Shown piece by piece: positions 53,485 to 64,000 of a stretch of 64,000 bases of DNA (within the stretch, counting starts at the first letter, position 1; every line of letters begins with the position of its first letter). Where the stretch lies: the NCBI GenBank assembly GCA_022494885.1, contig JAGVSM010002639.1, positions 186,001 to 250,000 of the forward strand. The letters run 5' to 3'. Below the pieces are notes generated by a model that was not told where the DNA came from, searched no databases, and worked only from the letters and a program-made list of their open reading frames with translations. The position numbers and the translations under genes were made by a program. The DNA comes from Micrasema longulum (lineage: Eukaryota; Arthropoda; Insecta; Trichoptera; Brachycentridae).

Positions 53485-55135
53485 TATTGAGCTCAGTAGT
53501 TCAGGCGCACCAATGAGTGAGTTGAGAATTTTAAATAATAGGATAATTAATTACATTTCTCAAAAATGCAACGCGATCGAAAAATAATAAGATCAATAAT
53601 AGCTAGCAAAGACTGTAAATAATTAAAAGGAAAAATATTACGATCTGATAGTTTAATAGCATCCAACTAAAACTTAATTCCACACCATAAATTACATACT
53701 GTACGCTTATTATGCATTCGTTTAATACATTTAAAAGATAATTATTAATTAGTGTATAGTGTATAGATATGAAGATGCACTATTCGGCTAACAGAGAAGA
53801 AAATTAAAAGTAACGAAAAAAAAAGCTAACGAAAATTATAAGTTAGAGAATTCGGTCCTTCAGTTCTCGTTTGGAATAATCTAAATGTAATAAAGACCAA
53901 TCTCTCACTCAAAACAATGAAACGAAAATCACACAAAAGTAACGGAAATATTTAATATCTGCATTAAAATACTGGTTGGTAAGCGATTGAAATTAAAAAG
54001 AAAATATTAATTCATTAAAAAAAAAATATTACGTACAATTTAAACAAACGAAAATGACCCTGATTTAACGTTGATACCTCAATAAGGCTCGAATTCCTAT
54101 GCGCGAGTACAAAGGACATACGCAATCAATTAATTCTAGAGTATAAATATGATAGATTTAGACCGTACCCATTAATTTAAAATACTTCAGTGGAACAATG
54201 AGCGCTACTGTAGTTAATTACAATGCTTAAACATTTAAACACCTGACCAAATTATGGCCAATATAGCTTATTGACTATGCCAAGTAAATCATTTTACCAC
54301 TGATTTTGGGAATCTGTGGCTGTCAGGGACCCGCATTCAAATACCTCGATATTTTTCACCCATTTTTGTTGAAACAGATGCCAATTTCTCGTGCTTACCT
54401 AGACCAAGAAACGATTTGTTTGTATTTACGGGGAAAACTCAGCCTTACGACCCCTTTGATCAAAGGTTCACTAAAGGTATACCTACTTCCTATATCACAC
54501 GTTTATACAAAAGGTATTTCTTTTCTTACCTTTCTTCTTGTCGTTTAGACTAAGATAAAGTCCCTCGAACATTTCATTCCCGTTTTCATCATTGGTTTTT
54601 TTAAACTTTATTGTGCACAAATTTTTCTGAAAAAAAAAAACAAATTTGTTTATAATGCTAGTAGCATTGAGGTGGTTAGTAAAAAAAATACCTAAACATA
54701 CTTACTAATCGAGGTAATTTGAGTTACGATAATTTAATAGAAGTGTAATCTTAACTTTTTCACAAATTTCCATATGGTTTAAACATAACAATTTTATCTG
54801 TATTAAAAAAAAGGTAATGTACTCGTATATACTTTTTCTGGCAATAAATGTATACGTCGATGCTTTAGACATAGACTAACAAATCATCGTATTTTTTTCA
54901 TACTGATAGTTGAAGGACCGCCAATTGATACAAGCTACTTTCTGTTTTTATTAACTCCTTAATAAAACGTGAGCGAAGCCGCAGGTAAAATACTATTGTA
55001 AATTACATTGGTTATACTAAAAACATGTTCATCAAAAATACATACACTGCAATGTACGTTTTAATAATACTCAAAGCTTTAAAATATGAACTTGTTGAGG
55101 AAAATGGGTTAAATTTAATTGAAAAAAAAAATACT
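53485..55135. other. Stretch without a recognisable gene
   Basis: AT-rich. An 80-codon plus-strand frame (54306-54548) shows no family features. GTGAGCGAAGCCGCAGGTAA at 54969-54988 is the inverse of the motif at 24115. Confidence 0.35.
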
Positions 55136-55139
55136 GTTG

Positions 55140-55664
55140 GAAAAGGAAAATTAGAAGCAGGACCCTTCAACTCTGGAACGATCGTTATTTGAGTGAACCT
55201 ACCGGAAGTATTACTAAAATATTTTTCCCTAGAATTTTCTATGCCTATGATTTCAGCAGAATGCAGAAACCTGGCTACGAGCTCACCCAGATTCTAACGA
55301 GTCATGGTTGGTTCATGAGATAACTGCATCGTTTCAAGTTCTCCAAGATCGACAACTGCCCATGCGGCAATGAAACTCCTCGAGGTGTCTCTCACCGGTT
55401 GATGCATTGCCCCCTTTTCAGCTTTCAAAGACAATGACTGGAGGCGCGATGCAGAAGCCTGGGTGAAAATCTATGCGACATCCCATCGGTAATAGGTAAC
55501 AAAAAACTCCAACGAAAGGTTGTATCACACATGGTCAATATAGAGAAGGCAATTTGTAAAATAAACCAAAGTAGGGAACAAAATGCCGAACACTCTTCTA
55601 GTGGAACGGAAAGCCTGTTGACTACTGCCAACAGGCCGGCTTCTCCTGAAGAGTTTTGAGTGGT
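55140..55664 (+). mobile_element. R1/I-like LINE ORF2 C-terminal region
   Basis: One plus-strand frame, with only two internal stops, reads LWNDRYLSEPTGSITKIFFP, RIFYAYDFSRMQKPGYELTQ, ILTSHGWFMR, stop, LHRFKFSKIDNCPCGNETPR, GVSHRLMHCPLFSFQRQ, stop, then LEARCRSLGENLCDIPSVIG and on to NRPASPEEF with the stop at 55662-55664. The Leu-Thr-Gln-x-Leu-Thr-x-His-Gly and C-x-C-x(7-12)-H-x(3)-C blocks are the C-terminal domain of R1/I-type elements. Confidence 0.7.
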
Positions 55665-55739
55665 TTCCTCTCTACATGAGTAAATGCTGAGAAGTTTCTG
55701 ATTGGATCCACTCTATCACATCCTTCCTGATTCAAACAG

Positions 55740-55880
55740 TTTAGATAAATTTATAGAAATGTAGTGACCTCGCCTTTTTTCTATTTTTACCTCTTGATTT
55801 TCTTTCCCGAGGTTTATTTCGTGTCCTAGGTATATATAACTATCAACCTTTTCAATGATTTGTCAATTTACTAAAATGTT
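55740..55880 (-). mobile_element. RTE-like LINE fragment (3' portion)
   Basis: The minus strand reads IIEKVDSYIYLGHEINLGKE, then NQEVKIEKRRGH: the VDSYxYLGxEI block of RTE RT. It probably belongs with the FADD block at 57150-57260. Confidence 0.6.
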
Positions 55881-55964
55881 ACATTTATGACTTGTAACTT
55901 TACAAAGTTTTACTTAATTACTTAAATAAATGTAATTCAATTTGATATATTTATACTTTTAAAT

Positions 55965-56600
55965 TTTTAATTTTTTTTTATACAAAATAATGTTCCCTCA
56001 CTGGGGTGTCCCGTGCCGAGGGAAACATTTAACAAAAGTGAAACATGCCTTAAATGAGTCATTTAACAAAGTTAAAATAATAATTATAATTAAATAAAAA
56101 CATAATTAATCTAGATTACCTAACTATCATTAACATAATAAGTAATATAAACTAAAATAATCACAAAAAACAAAACTAATTTATATAGACCAATAGACCA
56201 AATTTCCGAAACAGCCCTCACATTTTACCTATTTGGCTAGATCCACTCATCGATCCGTGCGCAACCTACCTCCACTATCCATTTCTTAATAGCAATTTTA
56301 TATTGTGAGTGCTTACTAATTTTCCTTATGGATAATGGAAATAGATTGTCCACTTTAACCGAGTGGTAGGCCAATCCTATTTGACCGATGGTTGTATTTT
56401 TATTTTTTTTTTGCAGCATCAGGGTGGAGTATCTAGTAACTCTTATATTTGTGAAAGAAGTTATGGAAGGTAGAGAATAATCTTCGTGTGCGTACAGTAA
56501 CAGAGCTTTTACATAAAGTTGTTTTATAGATTTTACATTAAGATTTTCGAATATACCGAGGGAGCTAGTTCTGATTGGGACTCTTTAGATAATTTTTATG
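55965..56600 (-). mobile_element. LINE fragment: RT C-terminus and 3' end
   Basis: The minus strand reads RTSSLGIFENLNVKSIKQLY, VKALLLYAHEDYSLP, then IGLAYHSVKVDNLFPLSIRK and IAIKKWIVE. The 3' end TTTCCCTCGGCACGGGACAC (minus) is shared with the element at 23540. Confidence 0.6.
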
Positions 56601-56875
56601 AAAGATTTTTGTGTAATAATTATTTGCAATAATTATTTATAATACTAATACATTTGGTATTTGGAATTTGGTAGATGTAATTATACCTGTGAATAATTAA
56701 GGAAAGATTTGGATTATATAAAGTTTTATTATTAATTTTAAATGTTATGTATTTCGTTTTCGAGTGATTTGGTGTAAGATAATTTGTTTGCATCACTCAT
56801 TACTTTAGTTTTTGAAGCATTCATTTTCAAGCCTATTTTCAGGGATGCTGGATTAACTTCGTTTATCATGTTGTA

Positions 56876-57163
56876 TTTATTTATATAAACGCCCAATGGG
56901 CGTTTTTTAGGACTCATTTATACATAGAAAATTATTATAACAAAATTAGAAAAACTCAATAGTTTAGAGTAGACTTTGTGGGAGTGGAAGCGGGAGAGAT
57001 GTGTTTAAAATTGAATTTGATTCAGTGATCGTTTGAAAAAAGACAACTTGTTATCAAAGACGTCAAGACTGGTATGTTTGTTGGCAGACCTAAGAATTCT
57101 GGGCATAGGGGAATGAAAACCATAGTTAGTTCTATGGTTGTCGGTATGAAAGAGTGAGTTTTC
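56876..57163 (-). mobile_element. LINE 3' end (copy 2 of a pair)
   Basis: Close match to 53181-53480 (AGACTTTGTGGGAGTGGAAG, GATTCAGTGATCGTTTGAAA), including the GCCCAATGGGCG motif. Confidence 0.65.
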
Positions 57164-57262
57164 AAGTTCTTTCTAATCTTTAGTAAATAGGACTTTATCA
57201 TCTGCGAATCTGAGATTGCTAATGAGTTCGCCTATATGTTAATACCTTTTCCGTTCCAGTAC
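57164..57262 (-). mobile_element. RTE-like LINE fragment (catalytic block)
   Basis: The minus strand reads HIGELISNLRFADDKVLFTK, a FADD-type RT active site, in the right order relative to the 55740 fragment. Confidence 0.6.
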
Positions 57263-57311
57263 AGAGTTTAGAAGACATCTTAAAAAAATACCTAATAACA
57301 TATTTATATTT

Positions 57312-57375
57312 CATATGGAACATAATAAATTTTACATCAATTATCAGTCATATGGAACATAATAAATTTCACACA
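57312..57375 (+). repeat. Short direct duplication
   Basis: CATATGGAACATAATAAATT occurs twice, 40 bp apart. Confidence 0.7.
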
Positions 57376-57989
57376 AGAACCTACTAATGATGTTTAGAAA
57401 TAATAAGTTCAGGATAATAAATTTAAAGTGTTTGCCTTCCTTAACCACTTCCACCGTGGCTCCGCGCATCCCCTTAATATTTATTTATTCCGGTCATTAC
57501 AAGTAATCTAAATGAACTCCCTCCCCTTTTCCGAAGTAATGTGGGTATTCTGTAATATAAACGAAATTAAAATTTACGCGTGTAAAATTTAGCCGCTATC
57601 TCTACAACTGAACAATGCCAGAGTATTTTAGTCCCTTTTAACCCTTAATTTATTCTATTTTATTTTGTATTTACTTTAAATGATTACTTAACGATTAATG
57701 GCTCAGTTTGTAGACTTGTAGTAGAGTTGAGGATATTAGAAATCTGAGATATGTTTTCCGCTCTATTTTTTATTTATTTATTTATTTTTTGTACATAATG
57801 TTAATTGTACATTGGCAAGCTTATTGCCAAATGGCAATTTCTTCCAACCAACCAATAAAATGACAATTTTATTTTTATTATTCAAGTTAAAACACATTCA
57901 ATAGAAAATAAAGATAAACAACGCTTAAATATTTAAAAATAGAAATAAATGTATTTGTGTATAAATTACTTTAAATCATTACCGTTAAC

Positions 57990-58841
57990 TACCATTAATA
58001 ATGCCATTAATAATAATACTATTAATAATAATACCATTAAATTATAGACCTTTTAAATTTATTCAAAATTGTAAATTCAATATGGGATTGCCCTGAACTA
58101 TTATCTCTCATCGACTTCAGGGTGCCTGGAAGAATGACTAGACAGGTGCCACCGTTTTGTAGCAACAATTCACGGACAGTATATACTTGTAATGCCGTAT
58201 TAAATAGACTCCATGAACTCGGAAATAGTTATTCCCACGTATCTGATATATTTAGTGTAGGGTATTGTTCCTACAGAACAAACCTTTTTTATTTATTTAT
58301 TCATGAATTTCAGAATATATATATTTACAGTTTTTTGTTCACTTTGCATAACTGTGTGAAAGAGTACTTATGATTTTCTTGTTATTTTACTGAACTCGGC
58401 AATAGTTATTCCCATGTATCTGATATATTTAGTGTAGGGTATTGTTCCTATAGAACTAACCTATTGAACTTTTTCAAAGATGGTTAATGGTAATTATATT
58501 TATTTATTCATGCATTTCATAATATATATATTTACAGTTTTTTGTTCACTTTACCTAGCTGTGTGAAACAGTACTTATGATTTTTTTTGTTGTTTTACTG
58601 TAGAATGTTTTATTATTTAAACTTTCTACTGAATTTGCTGTATAATTATTAGGTTAATTTAAAAAAAATAAATCTTGTACAATTTTTGTTTTTTTAATAT
58701 TTTTTATAAATCTTGGGTATTATAAGGTAATTCATGTTTTTAAAAAAAAAAAAATATATAAAGCCAAATGTGTTAGTATTATAAATGTTTGTAAAAGGCA
58801 GATTTGCCGTTTATGTTTATAAAATATTAAAAAAAAAAAAA
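57990..58841 (+). mobile_element. LINE 3' fragment inserted in another LINE
   Basis: TTAAC precedes it at 57985-57989 and follows it at 58842-58846. The 3' end is a poly(A) run. The coding part reads LLSLIDFRVPGRMTRQVPPF, CSNNSRTVYTCNAVLNRLHE, LGNSYSHVSDIF: an ORF2 C-terminus. A 180-bp internal duplication (58213-58600) follows. Confidence 0.65.
58213..58600 (+). repeat. Tandem duplication inside the inserted LINE
   Basis: GATATATTTAGTGTAGGGTA, TTGTTCACTTTGCATAACTG and GTACTTATGATTTTCTTGTT are repeated about 180-210 bp on. The first copy lacks about 32 bp present in the second. Confidence 0.75.
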
Positions 58842-59779
58842 TTAACAACGGAAAAAAAGATAAAAGAGGAAAAAAGAAAGGAGGAGAGATTAAGGAAGAG
58901 AAAGAAAATGTTTCTTCAGACGTGATTTAAACAGAGATAATGTAGAAACATCTTTGATAGTGGATGGGAGATAATTCCACAGTCGAGTGGCATGGACACT
59001 ATATGAGTTTCAGAAAAAAGAGGAATTGTGGACGGGTATTAAGAGAGTGCATTGAGAATTAGAACGAAGAGGTGAATCCTGAACTGATAAGTTTTGAAAA
59101 TTTTCACGCAGGTATATAGGAGCATTAGGACTATGAAGTACATTAAACAGAAGTAAAGGGAGTGATAGTCTCTCCGCTGTCTAAATTTGAGCCATTTCAG
59201 TTGCCTACGATAATCAGAAATGTGGTCATATTTCCTAAGACCAAAGATATACCTTATGCATGTATTCTGAAGTCGTTCAAGTTTATTGAGTTGCTCACAG
59301 CTTAAATCAGTCATGGAAACATCAGTGTAATCTAGAATGGGTAGTAGTAATGCTTGTACCAGAGTGCATTTAGTATTAATGGGTAAGAATTTTTGCAACC
59401 TCCTAAGTGAGTGTAGACTGAAAAATATTTTGCAGCTTAATTCGTTAGAATGAGCTCGCCAGCACAGATGTGCATCCATTAGTACTCCTAGATTTTATTA
59501 TTGAATATTGGTATACGCATCATGATTATTATTTTTTTATTCGATGATTAATAACCGATAGAAAATAATGTCATTTTCAAGCATTTGTTCTAACAACCAC
59601 AATGGAGTTTTCAGAGAGTTTAAATCCCGTGTTCAGTCTTCCGGGTTTGATTTCCCATATTTTTTTGCGAAATATTTATTGAAAACGTGTTTTAGCAGGA
59701 TTTAAAGAAAATAGATAATTTATTTCATGAAATTTTTTGCTGATATAATAAATCATTTATACTTTCAAAAAATTGTAGC

Positions 59780-60300
59780 TGTTTTTGTTTTTACCAGACA
59801 TTCCTCCATTTCTCCGTGTTTAAAACTTCGCCCGTTTATCCGAGAGAGCTCTTCCAACCTCTATCACAACACGGACTATTTCTTCGTTCTTGTAACGAGA
59901 GAACCCCTTTAATACCCTTTCATCGCTCTTATTTTCTTGCTTCATCTTTCACAGTAGTAGCTGCTTGGTTGCGGAATAATCTACCCACTAATGTTTGAGA
60001 CGCCCATTCTTTATTTACATTTAAGTCAAGATTAAAATGTCACTATCTAAATATTAAGGTTGTTCCTTTATCCTTCTTCTTTCCTTCCCATCCTCTCTTC
60101 TCTCTTTATCATAGTGAAGTGTTGATTTTTTATATTTTTTTAGTTAATCTTTGTTTTTAATTTTGTATAAAATCGTAACATTCAATATGTCCATATACTT
60201 GTAATTTTCTCAAACCGAACGGTTTAGGTAGGTAGGAAGAAATTGCCTTAAGGCAATATGCCCGCCTTTATATATTTATAAATTGTATAAGTGTTAAATA
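59780..60300 (+). mobile_element. LINE fragment: ORF2 end and 3' UTR
   Basis: FIRESSSNLYHNTDYFFVLV and RTPLIPFHRSYFLASSFTVV, then AAWLRNNLPTNV, typical of the ORF2 C-terminus in broken frames. The 3' UTR has AGGAAGAAATTGCCTTAAGG and GCAATATGCCCGCC. Confidence 0.6.
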
Positions 60301-61075
60301 AATAATTTTATTGAGAATCCTCGGACACCATTAAAATGGCGATTGTTGCGTATTGTGGACTGGAATAGAAATTTACCCGGAGCTAGAAGAATAATATGCA
60401 TTAACAGCAGTTCTAGATTTTTCAGCCTCTGGTTTGATTCAATCTTAACATAGAAATAGGCTGGATAGTGGAAAGACGGCAAATATGATATTTATTTTTT
60501 ATTTTTTTAACTAACACTTACCCTGAGGCCAGACACACTGATTTGAATTAGAATTGGGAGACATTAGTTACAGATGCTTATCAAGATTCCCCGTCATCTG
60601 GTGATGTTCCAATAGTTTACTTGATAAAAGACTTATTCCTGTTTTATCTTTTGAATTTTTCCTTGTTTAATAAATATTATGTATATTAACTACCTGTAGT
60701 GGAATCTGTTTTGAGTGATTATGATAATTTTATAGAATTATTATTATTATTATTATTATTATTATTTTATTTATTGGGGATATCAACAGTAATACATGTA
60801 ACAAAAATACAACAAATAAAATATACAGAGAATAAAACCAATGACAGATATCCACAGAAATACATTAAATACACGTACAATACATACTAGCGTGTTTGTG
60901 TGAGTGTATGTGAGTGAGAGGGTGGGTGTTATATTGGAATGAGGGTGGACATGTGTGTAAATATTGCACAAGTGTCAAGTGTCGAAAATATAAATATATT
61001 TAAAATATTAAGAATTAGAGATAAAATATAATAAAATAAAATAAAATAAGTTAAAATAAGACTTTATTATTAAAA
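60300..61075. other. No gene; simple repeats
   Basis: A (TTA)n microsatellite at 60739-60766, a GT-rich tract at 60890-60960 and an AAATA-rich run at 61020-61060. The latter probably belongs to the 3' end of the LINE at 61080. Confidence 0.5.
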
Positions 61076-61079
61076 CTAA

Positions 61080-61795
61080 GTATAAGACAAAGTAAATGTA
61101 ATTTTTTTCAATCAAATGGATCAATAAGGGGAAAGTTCAAATTATATTCACTAACAAAACGTATAAGTGGAGAGTTCTGGGCATAGTTCGTACGAGCTGC
61201 TGGCAGATAAAATAGAGAGCTCGACGTGTGACGGGTGCGGTAGCCGGGGACATTTAATGATAACTCCGACAAAAGAGCTGGACTATCAAGGCGTCCACTA
61301 AGTATGTCATGAAGCACCCCCATGTCCAACAGTAGACGGCGATCTTCTAAAGTAAGCAAGTGGTGTTTTTTGCAGGAAGACATATAATTGAGATCGGTTT
61401 ACCTGCATCTCCAGTTAAGATGTCTAAGAAATGTCCATTGAATTTTCTCGAACTTTTCTTTATGTATGACATATTGTGGAGACCAAACAGAAGAGGCATA
61501 CTCGAGCAAACTACGAGCATGAGCAAAGTAGACCATTTTAATACACGCGATATCTTTAAATACCTGACACGTACGAAGTACAAAACCAAGGTTTCTATGT
61601 GCACGGGTCAGTATGTCATCGAAGTGATTCTCAAATGTAAGTTTGCTATCAAGAATAACACCCAGATCGCGTACGGTATCAACTCTCTGAACAGGTTGGT
61701 TTTCTAATATATAATGATATGGGATGGGATGTCGACCTTTAACAATGTTTTGTTGCAAGGTGTATAAAATAACAAATTTTAGCTTACATATTTTT
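61080..61795 (-). mobile_element. LINE: nearly open RT C-terminal domain
   Basis: One minus-strand frame with a single internal stop (TAA at about 61399-61401). It reads VDTVRDLGVILDSKLTFENH, FVLRTCQVFKDIACIKMVYF, ARSLLEYASSVWSPQYVIHK, EKFEKIQWTFLRHLNWRCR, stop, LLTLEDRRLLLDMGVLHDIL, LLSELSLNVPGYRTRHTSSS and LPAARTNYAQNSPLIRFVSE. Jockey-like; the catalytic core and everything 5' are missing. Confidence 0.75.
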
Positions 61796-61799
61796 CTAG

Positions 61800-62520
61800 C
61801 GTTGCATTAACAGCTTAATCGACGTATAATGAAATAAAATTCTACAAATGAATACTTAACAATACTGTTTGACCCTAGCTGTGGAAATTAAAACAATTTG
61901 ACATTAAAGATTTTAAGAAAGTAGCAATGTCGTTTTAAAGGCAACGGGAATTAATGGTGATCGGTGAGTGTCTGGCTTGAGTTTCCGGTCGTTAGCGCCG
62001 AGTTGTGTTGCGTCTCTGTGTTGGCAGGCTTGTCACCTGGAGTTTGTTGTGTCCAGTGTTGCAAGTGACCATATATATATACCTAATCAAACTGTAATTT
62101 TAATATTTTTAGTACCTACTTAATATTCATACAAAATAAATATCATTTTTTGATATCGGATATTTTTATATTTATATGAATATTAATATTATTTTGAACC
62201 ATGGTTTTTAGTAAATGTTCGTACAGATCAAAAATACAGTTCTCTTTATGATATTCGTAGAACTAGAACTCTGAAAATAAATTATCACTTAGGGCTCTAT
62301 TTTGGTACAACTTAATTTGTCAGTATGCGTCGGACTCCGAGTATAAACTCAAATTGGTACATGATTACAACGCAACACCAGGTTTACTACTATAGAAAAG
62401 TTAGCTGTTACTAGATATTGTAATAAATATGGTAAAAGGATACCTCAATACATTATACCTAAAATATATTACATATAACAATATTAAAAATATTGAGGTT
62501 ACGCCCAAGTGCACACATTG
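61800..62520. other. Intergenic, no gene recognised
   Basis: A less AT-rich patch at 61930-62060 (CGGGAATTAATGGTGATCGG, GTTAGCGCCGAGTTGTGTTG) without a frame. Confidence 0.35.
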
Positions 62521-62524
62521 ATAT

Positions 62525-63060
62525 TTTATTTTTTTTATTCATAAATTTCATAAAAAGTACAAGTTTTTGTAAAATTCTAAACATAACTACTTTTACACAT
62601 ATAGTAAATGTTATCACTGTAAATCTCCAAAAAAAGAGACTAAATCTTGTTTTTGGAGAGTGACTTACACTGTTTTAGTTGTTTATTTATAAGAGTTTTT
62701 ATAATTTTAAATACGAGTACATGAAATGAAAAATAAAAATATAGGATATAAAATGAAAAAAACACGAAACAACAATACATTCATACTAATTAAAATTTAA
62801 TGTTGTTTTTACACGAGTTCAAAAAATGTCTTTAGATTAACTTTAAATATATTTATTGATATATTATTTTTAATAGTTTTTAGTTCATTAGGAAGATTAT
62901 TATAATTTTTTACAACTTTGAAGACAAAGCTGTTTTGCCCATCTATATTATATATCCAGCACATTTGCTAGGATGAAGCGTTCGGATTTGTTTACTACCT
63001 ACGGGACCCTGGTTAAGATGTTGCATTTTTCCTACCGTGGGTACCTATATTGTTCCGGCG
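62525..63060 (-). mobile_element. LINE 3' fragment
   Basis: The minus strand reads DGQNSFVFKVVKNYNNLPNE, then LKTIKNNISINIFKVNLKTF: the ...NSFVFKxxKxYNNLPxEI... end of a LINE ORF2. A T-rich 3' end lies at about 62525. Confidence 0.6.
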
Positions 63061-63915
63061 TCAGAACAACGACTGAACCGACCGTGTGCACATATGATAT
63101 CTCATAATCTCACCGCGATCGCAAAAAGATATTTTGCCATTAATACGTATTAAATCTACTGTGTGTATAATTCGTGAAGTGCCCCTCCTTCCCGACAGCA
63201 AGGTAGGATCCGATCTTGACTGCCGCGACAGAAGTACCAGCAAAAAGGTGCCAGAACTCAGAATAAGGTAGGAATTGCAATCATTGTATTTAGAGTTCTG
63301 TAGCAAAGTGAACAAAGGATAACGCATCCCGCGATTCAGCAAGATGTTTGCTCAAATTATGGTAATTTGTTATTTATTTTAATGATAGTTTTAATTTTGA
63401 ATTGTAATAAAAAAATATATAATATGGTATGATATGTAATGTTTTTTAAATAAAATAATTATTAATTAAGGTTAAGTAAAAAAATATTTTTAAAAATGTA
63501 AAAATCCTCCTATGCGTAAACATTATTTTTGCCAAAATTATAGATTGGCGGTAATCCACGCCGACCGACGATTTGCTATTCACTACCCGTTCTCTCCTTG
63601 TTTCGTTATTTTGTTAAAAACCCTATTGAATTTGGCTTACTAAATTTTGGATCTTATCCCTCTTATATTTTAAGCTTCGGTGCTTTTATACGGGTTTATT
63701 TGACACCCTTTTTGAAACAAATGCATAGCTATAATATTTAGGTTCGAACGGTAAAGCTATTAACTTAAATATTCAATGAAGTTTTCTGGCTTTTAATTTT
63801 ATGATTTACAGACTTATTTCGCCCATGTTTTATTTTTATCAATGAATTGGTTAATTATATCATATTGTTGATATCCGTAATAAAATTAACTAAAAAAAAT
63901 CTAACTAATCAAAAT
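63061..63915. other. AT-rich stretch without a convincing gene
   Basis: A 93-codon minus-strand frame (63342-63061) directly precedes the LINE fragment and could be part of it. I see no diagnostic motif. Confidence 0.3.
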
Positions 63916-63921
63916 TTCCAA

Positions 63922-64000
63922 CAATGTTTAAGTATGTCTTAATGCTAACTTGCAGACTGGCTGAATTTCGTCCCTAGGGAGTTGTTCATATTTAAATTTA
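63922..64000. mobile_element. Foldback-family terminus, cut by the window end
   Basis: AACAATGTTTAAGTATGTCT, CTTGCAGACTGGCTGAATTT, CCCTAGGGAGTTGTTCATAT: the outer end of a left arm. Confidence 0.8.

Larger units (their letters stand above)
57800..59480 (-). mobile_element. LINE (RT C-terminus and 3' UTR) split by a younger insertion
   Basis: The 3' part (57820-57985) has GCCAAATGGCAATTTCTTCC (plus view). The coding part (58850-59479) reads SNELSCKIFFSLHSLRRLQK, FLPINTKCTLVQALLLPILD, LSCEQLNKLERLQNTCIRYI and FGLRKYDHISDYRRQLKWLK, with a frameshift near 59150. Same family as the copy at 35692. The gap is filled by the element at 57990-58841. Confidence 0.75.

Noticed and set aside
54306..54548. 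80-codon plus-strand gene
   Set aside because: No motif or context; AT-rich surroundings.
55425..55631. Minus-strand 68-codon frame
   Set aside because: Lies antisense to the R1-like coding frame, which has recognisable motifs.
60739..60766. Regulatory trinucleotide repeat
   Set aside because: Plain (TTA)n microsatellite with no gene nearby.

Overview
This is an AT-rich animal nuclear window, most likely from an insect or another arthropod. The evidence is a spliced host gene with GT-AG introns, many 5'-truncated non-LTR retrotransposons (CR1/Jockey/L2-, RTE- and R1-like), several tRNA-derived SINE families, MITEs and long runs of A/T-rich filler. Nothing in it looks bacterial: no operons, no ribosome binding sites, no CRISPR, and most long reading frames are retrotransposon relics or chance. 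The species cannot be named from the sequence alone.

The one clear host gene lies on the minus strand at 12211-8557. Four exons with matching phases encode a diverged paralogue of V-type ATPase subunit D, the central rotor-stalk subunit of the V1 sector. The last exon does not stop where the family normally ends. It runs on for about 450 codons into a cysteine- and lysine-rich tail built from degenerate 27-30-residue repeats. I regard this fusion as the most interesting item in the window. Intron 1 is host to a SINE, a foldback fragment and a small GC-rich island.

Most of the rest is mobile DNA. 1-6.5 kb: hAT-like MITE remnants, two LINE tails, SINEs. 6.5-7.9 kb: a LINE reverse transcriptase (YADD). 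8-12.2 kb: the V-ATPase D gene. 12.6-32 kb: scattered LINE C-termini (12.6, 15.6, 16.5, 22.4, 23.6, 25.5 and 26.4 kb), foldback copies, MITEs and SINEs. 33.3-36.9 kb: a large inverted duplication with arms of about 750 bp, itself broken by a LINE. 38-51 kb: RTE-like and Jockey-like remnants between foldback copies, plus an unrecognised decayed coding stretch near 50.6-51.0 kb. 51-63 kb: a piggyBac-like MITE and a dense nest of LINE fragments, including an R1-like C-terminal domain (55.1-55.7 kb) and a LINE inserted in another LINE (58.0-58.8 kb). The window ends inside one more foldback copy.

A single long-inverted-repeat (foldback) family is the signature repeat, with about fifteen whole or partial copies. 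Three tRNA-headed SINE families follow it in number. The retrotransposon relics are nearly all C-terminal, as expected from incomplete target-primed reverse transcription, so none here is likely to be active.
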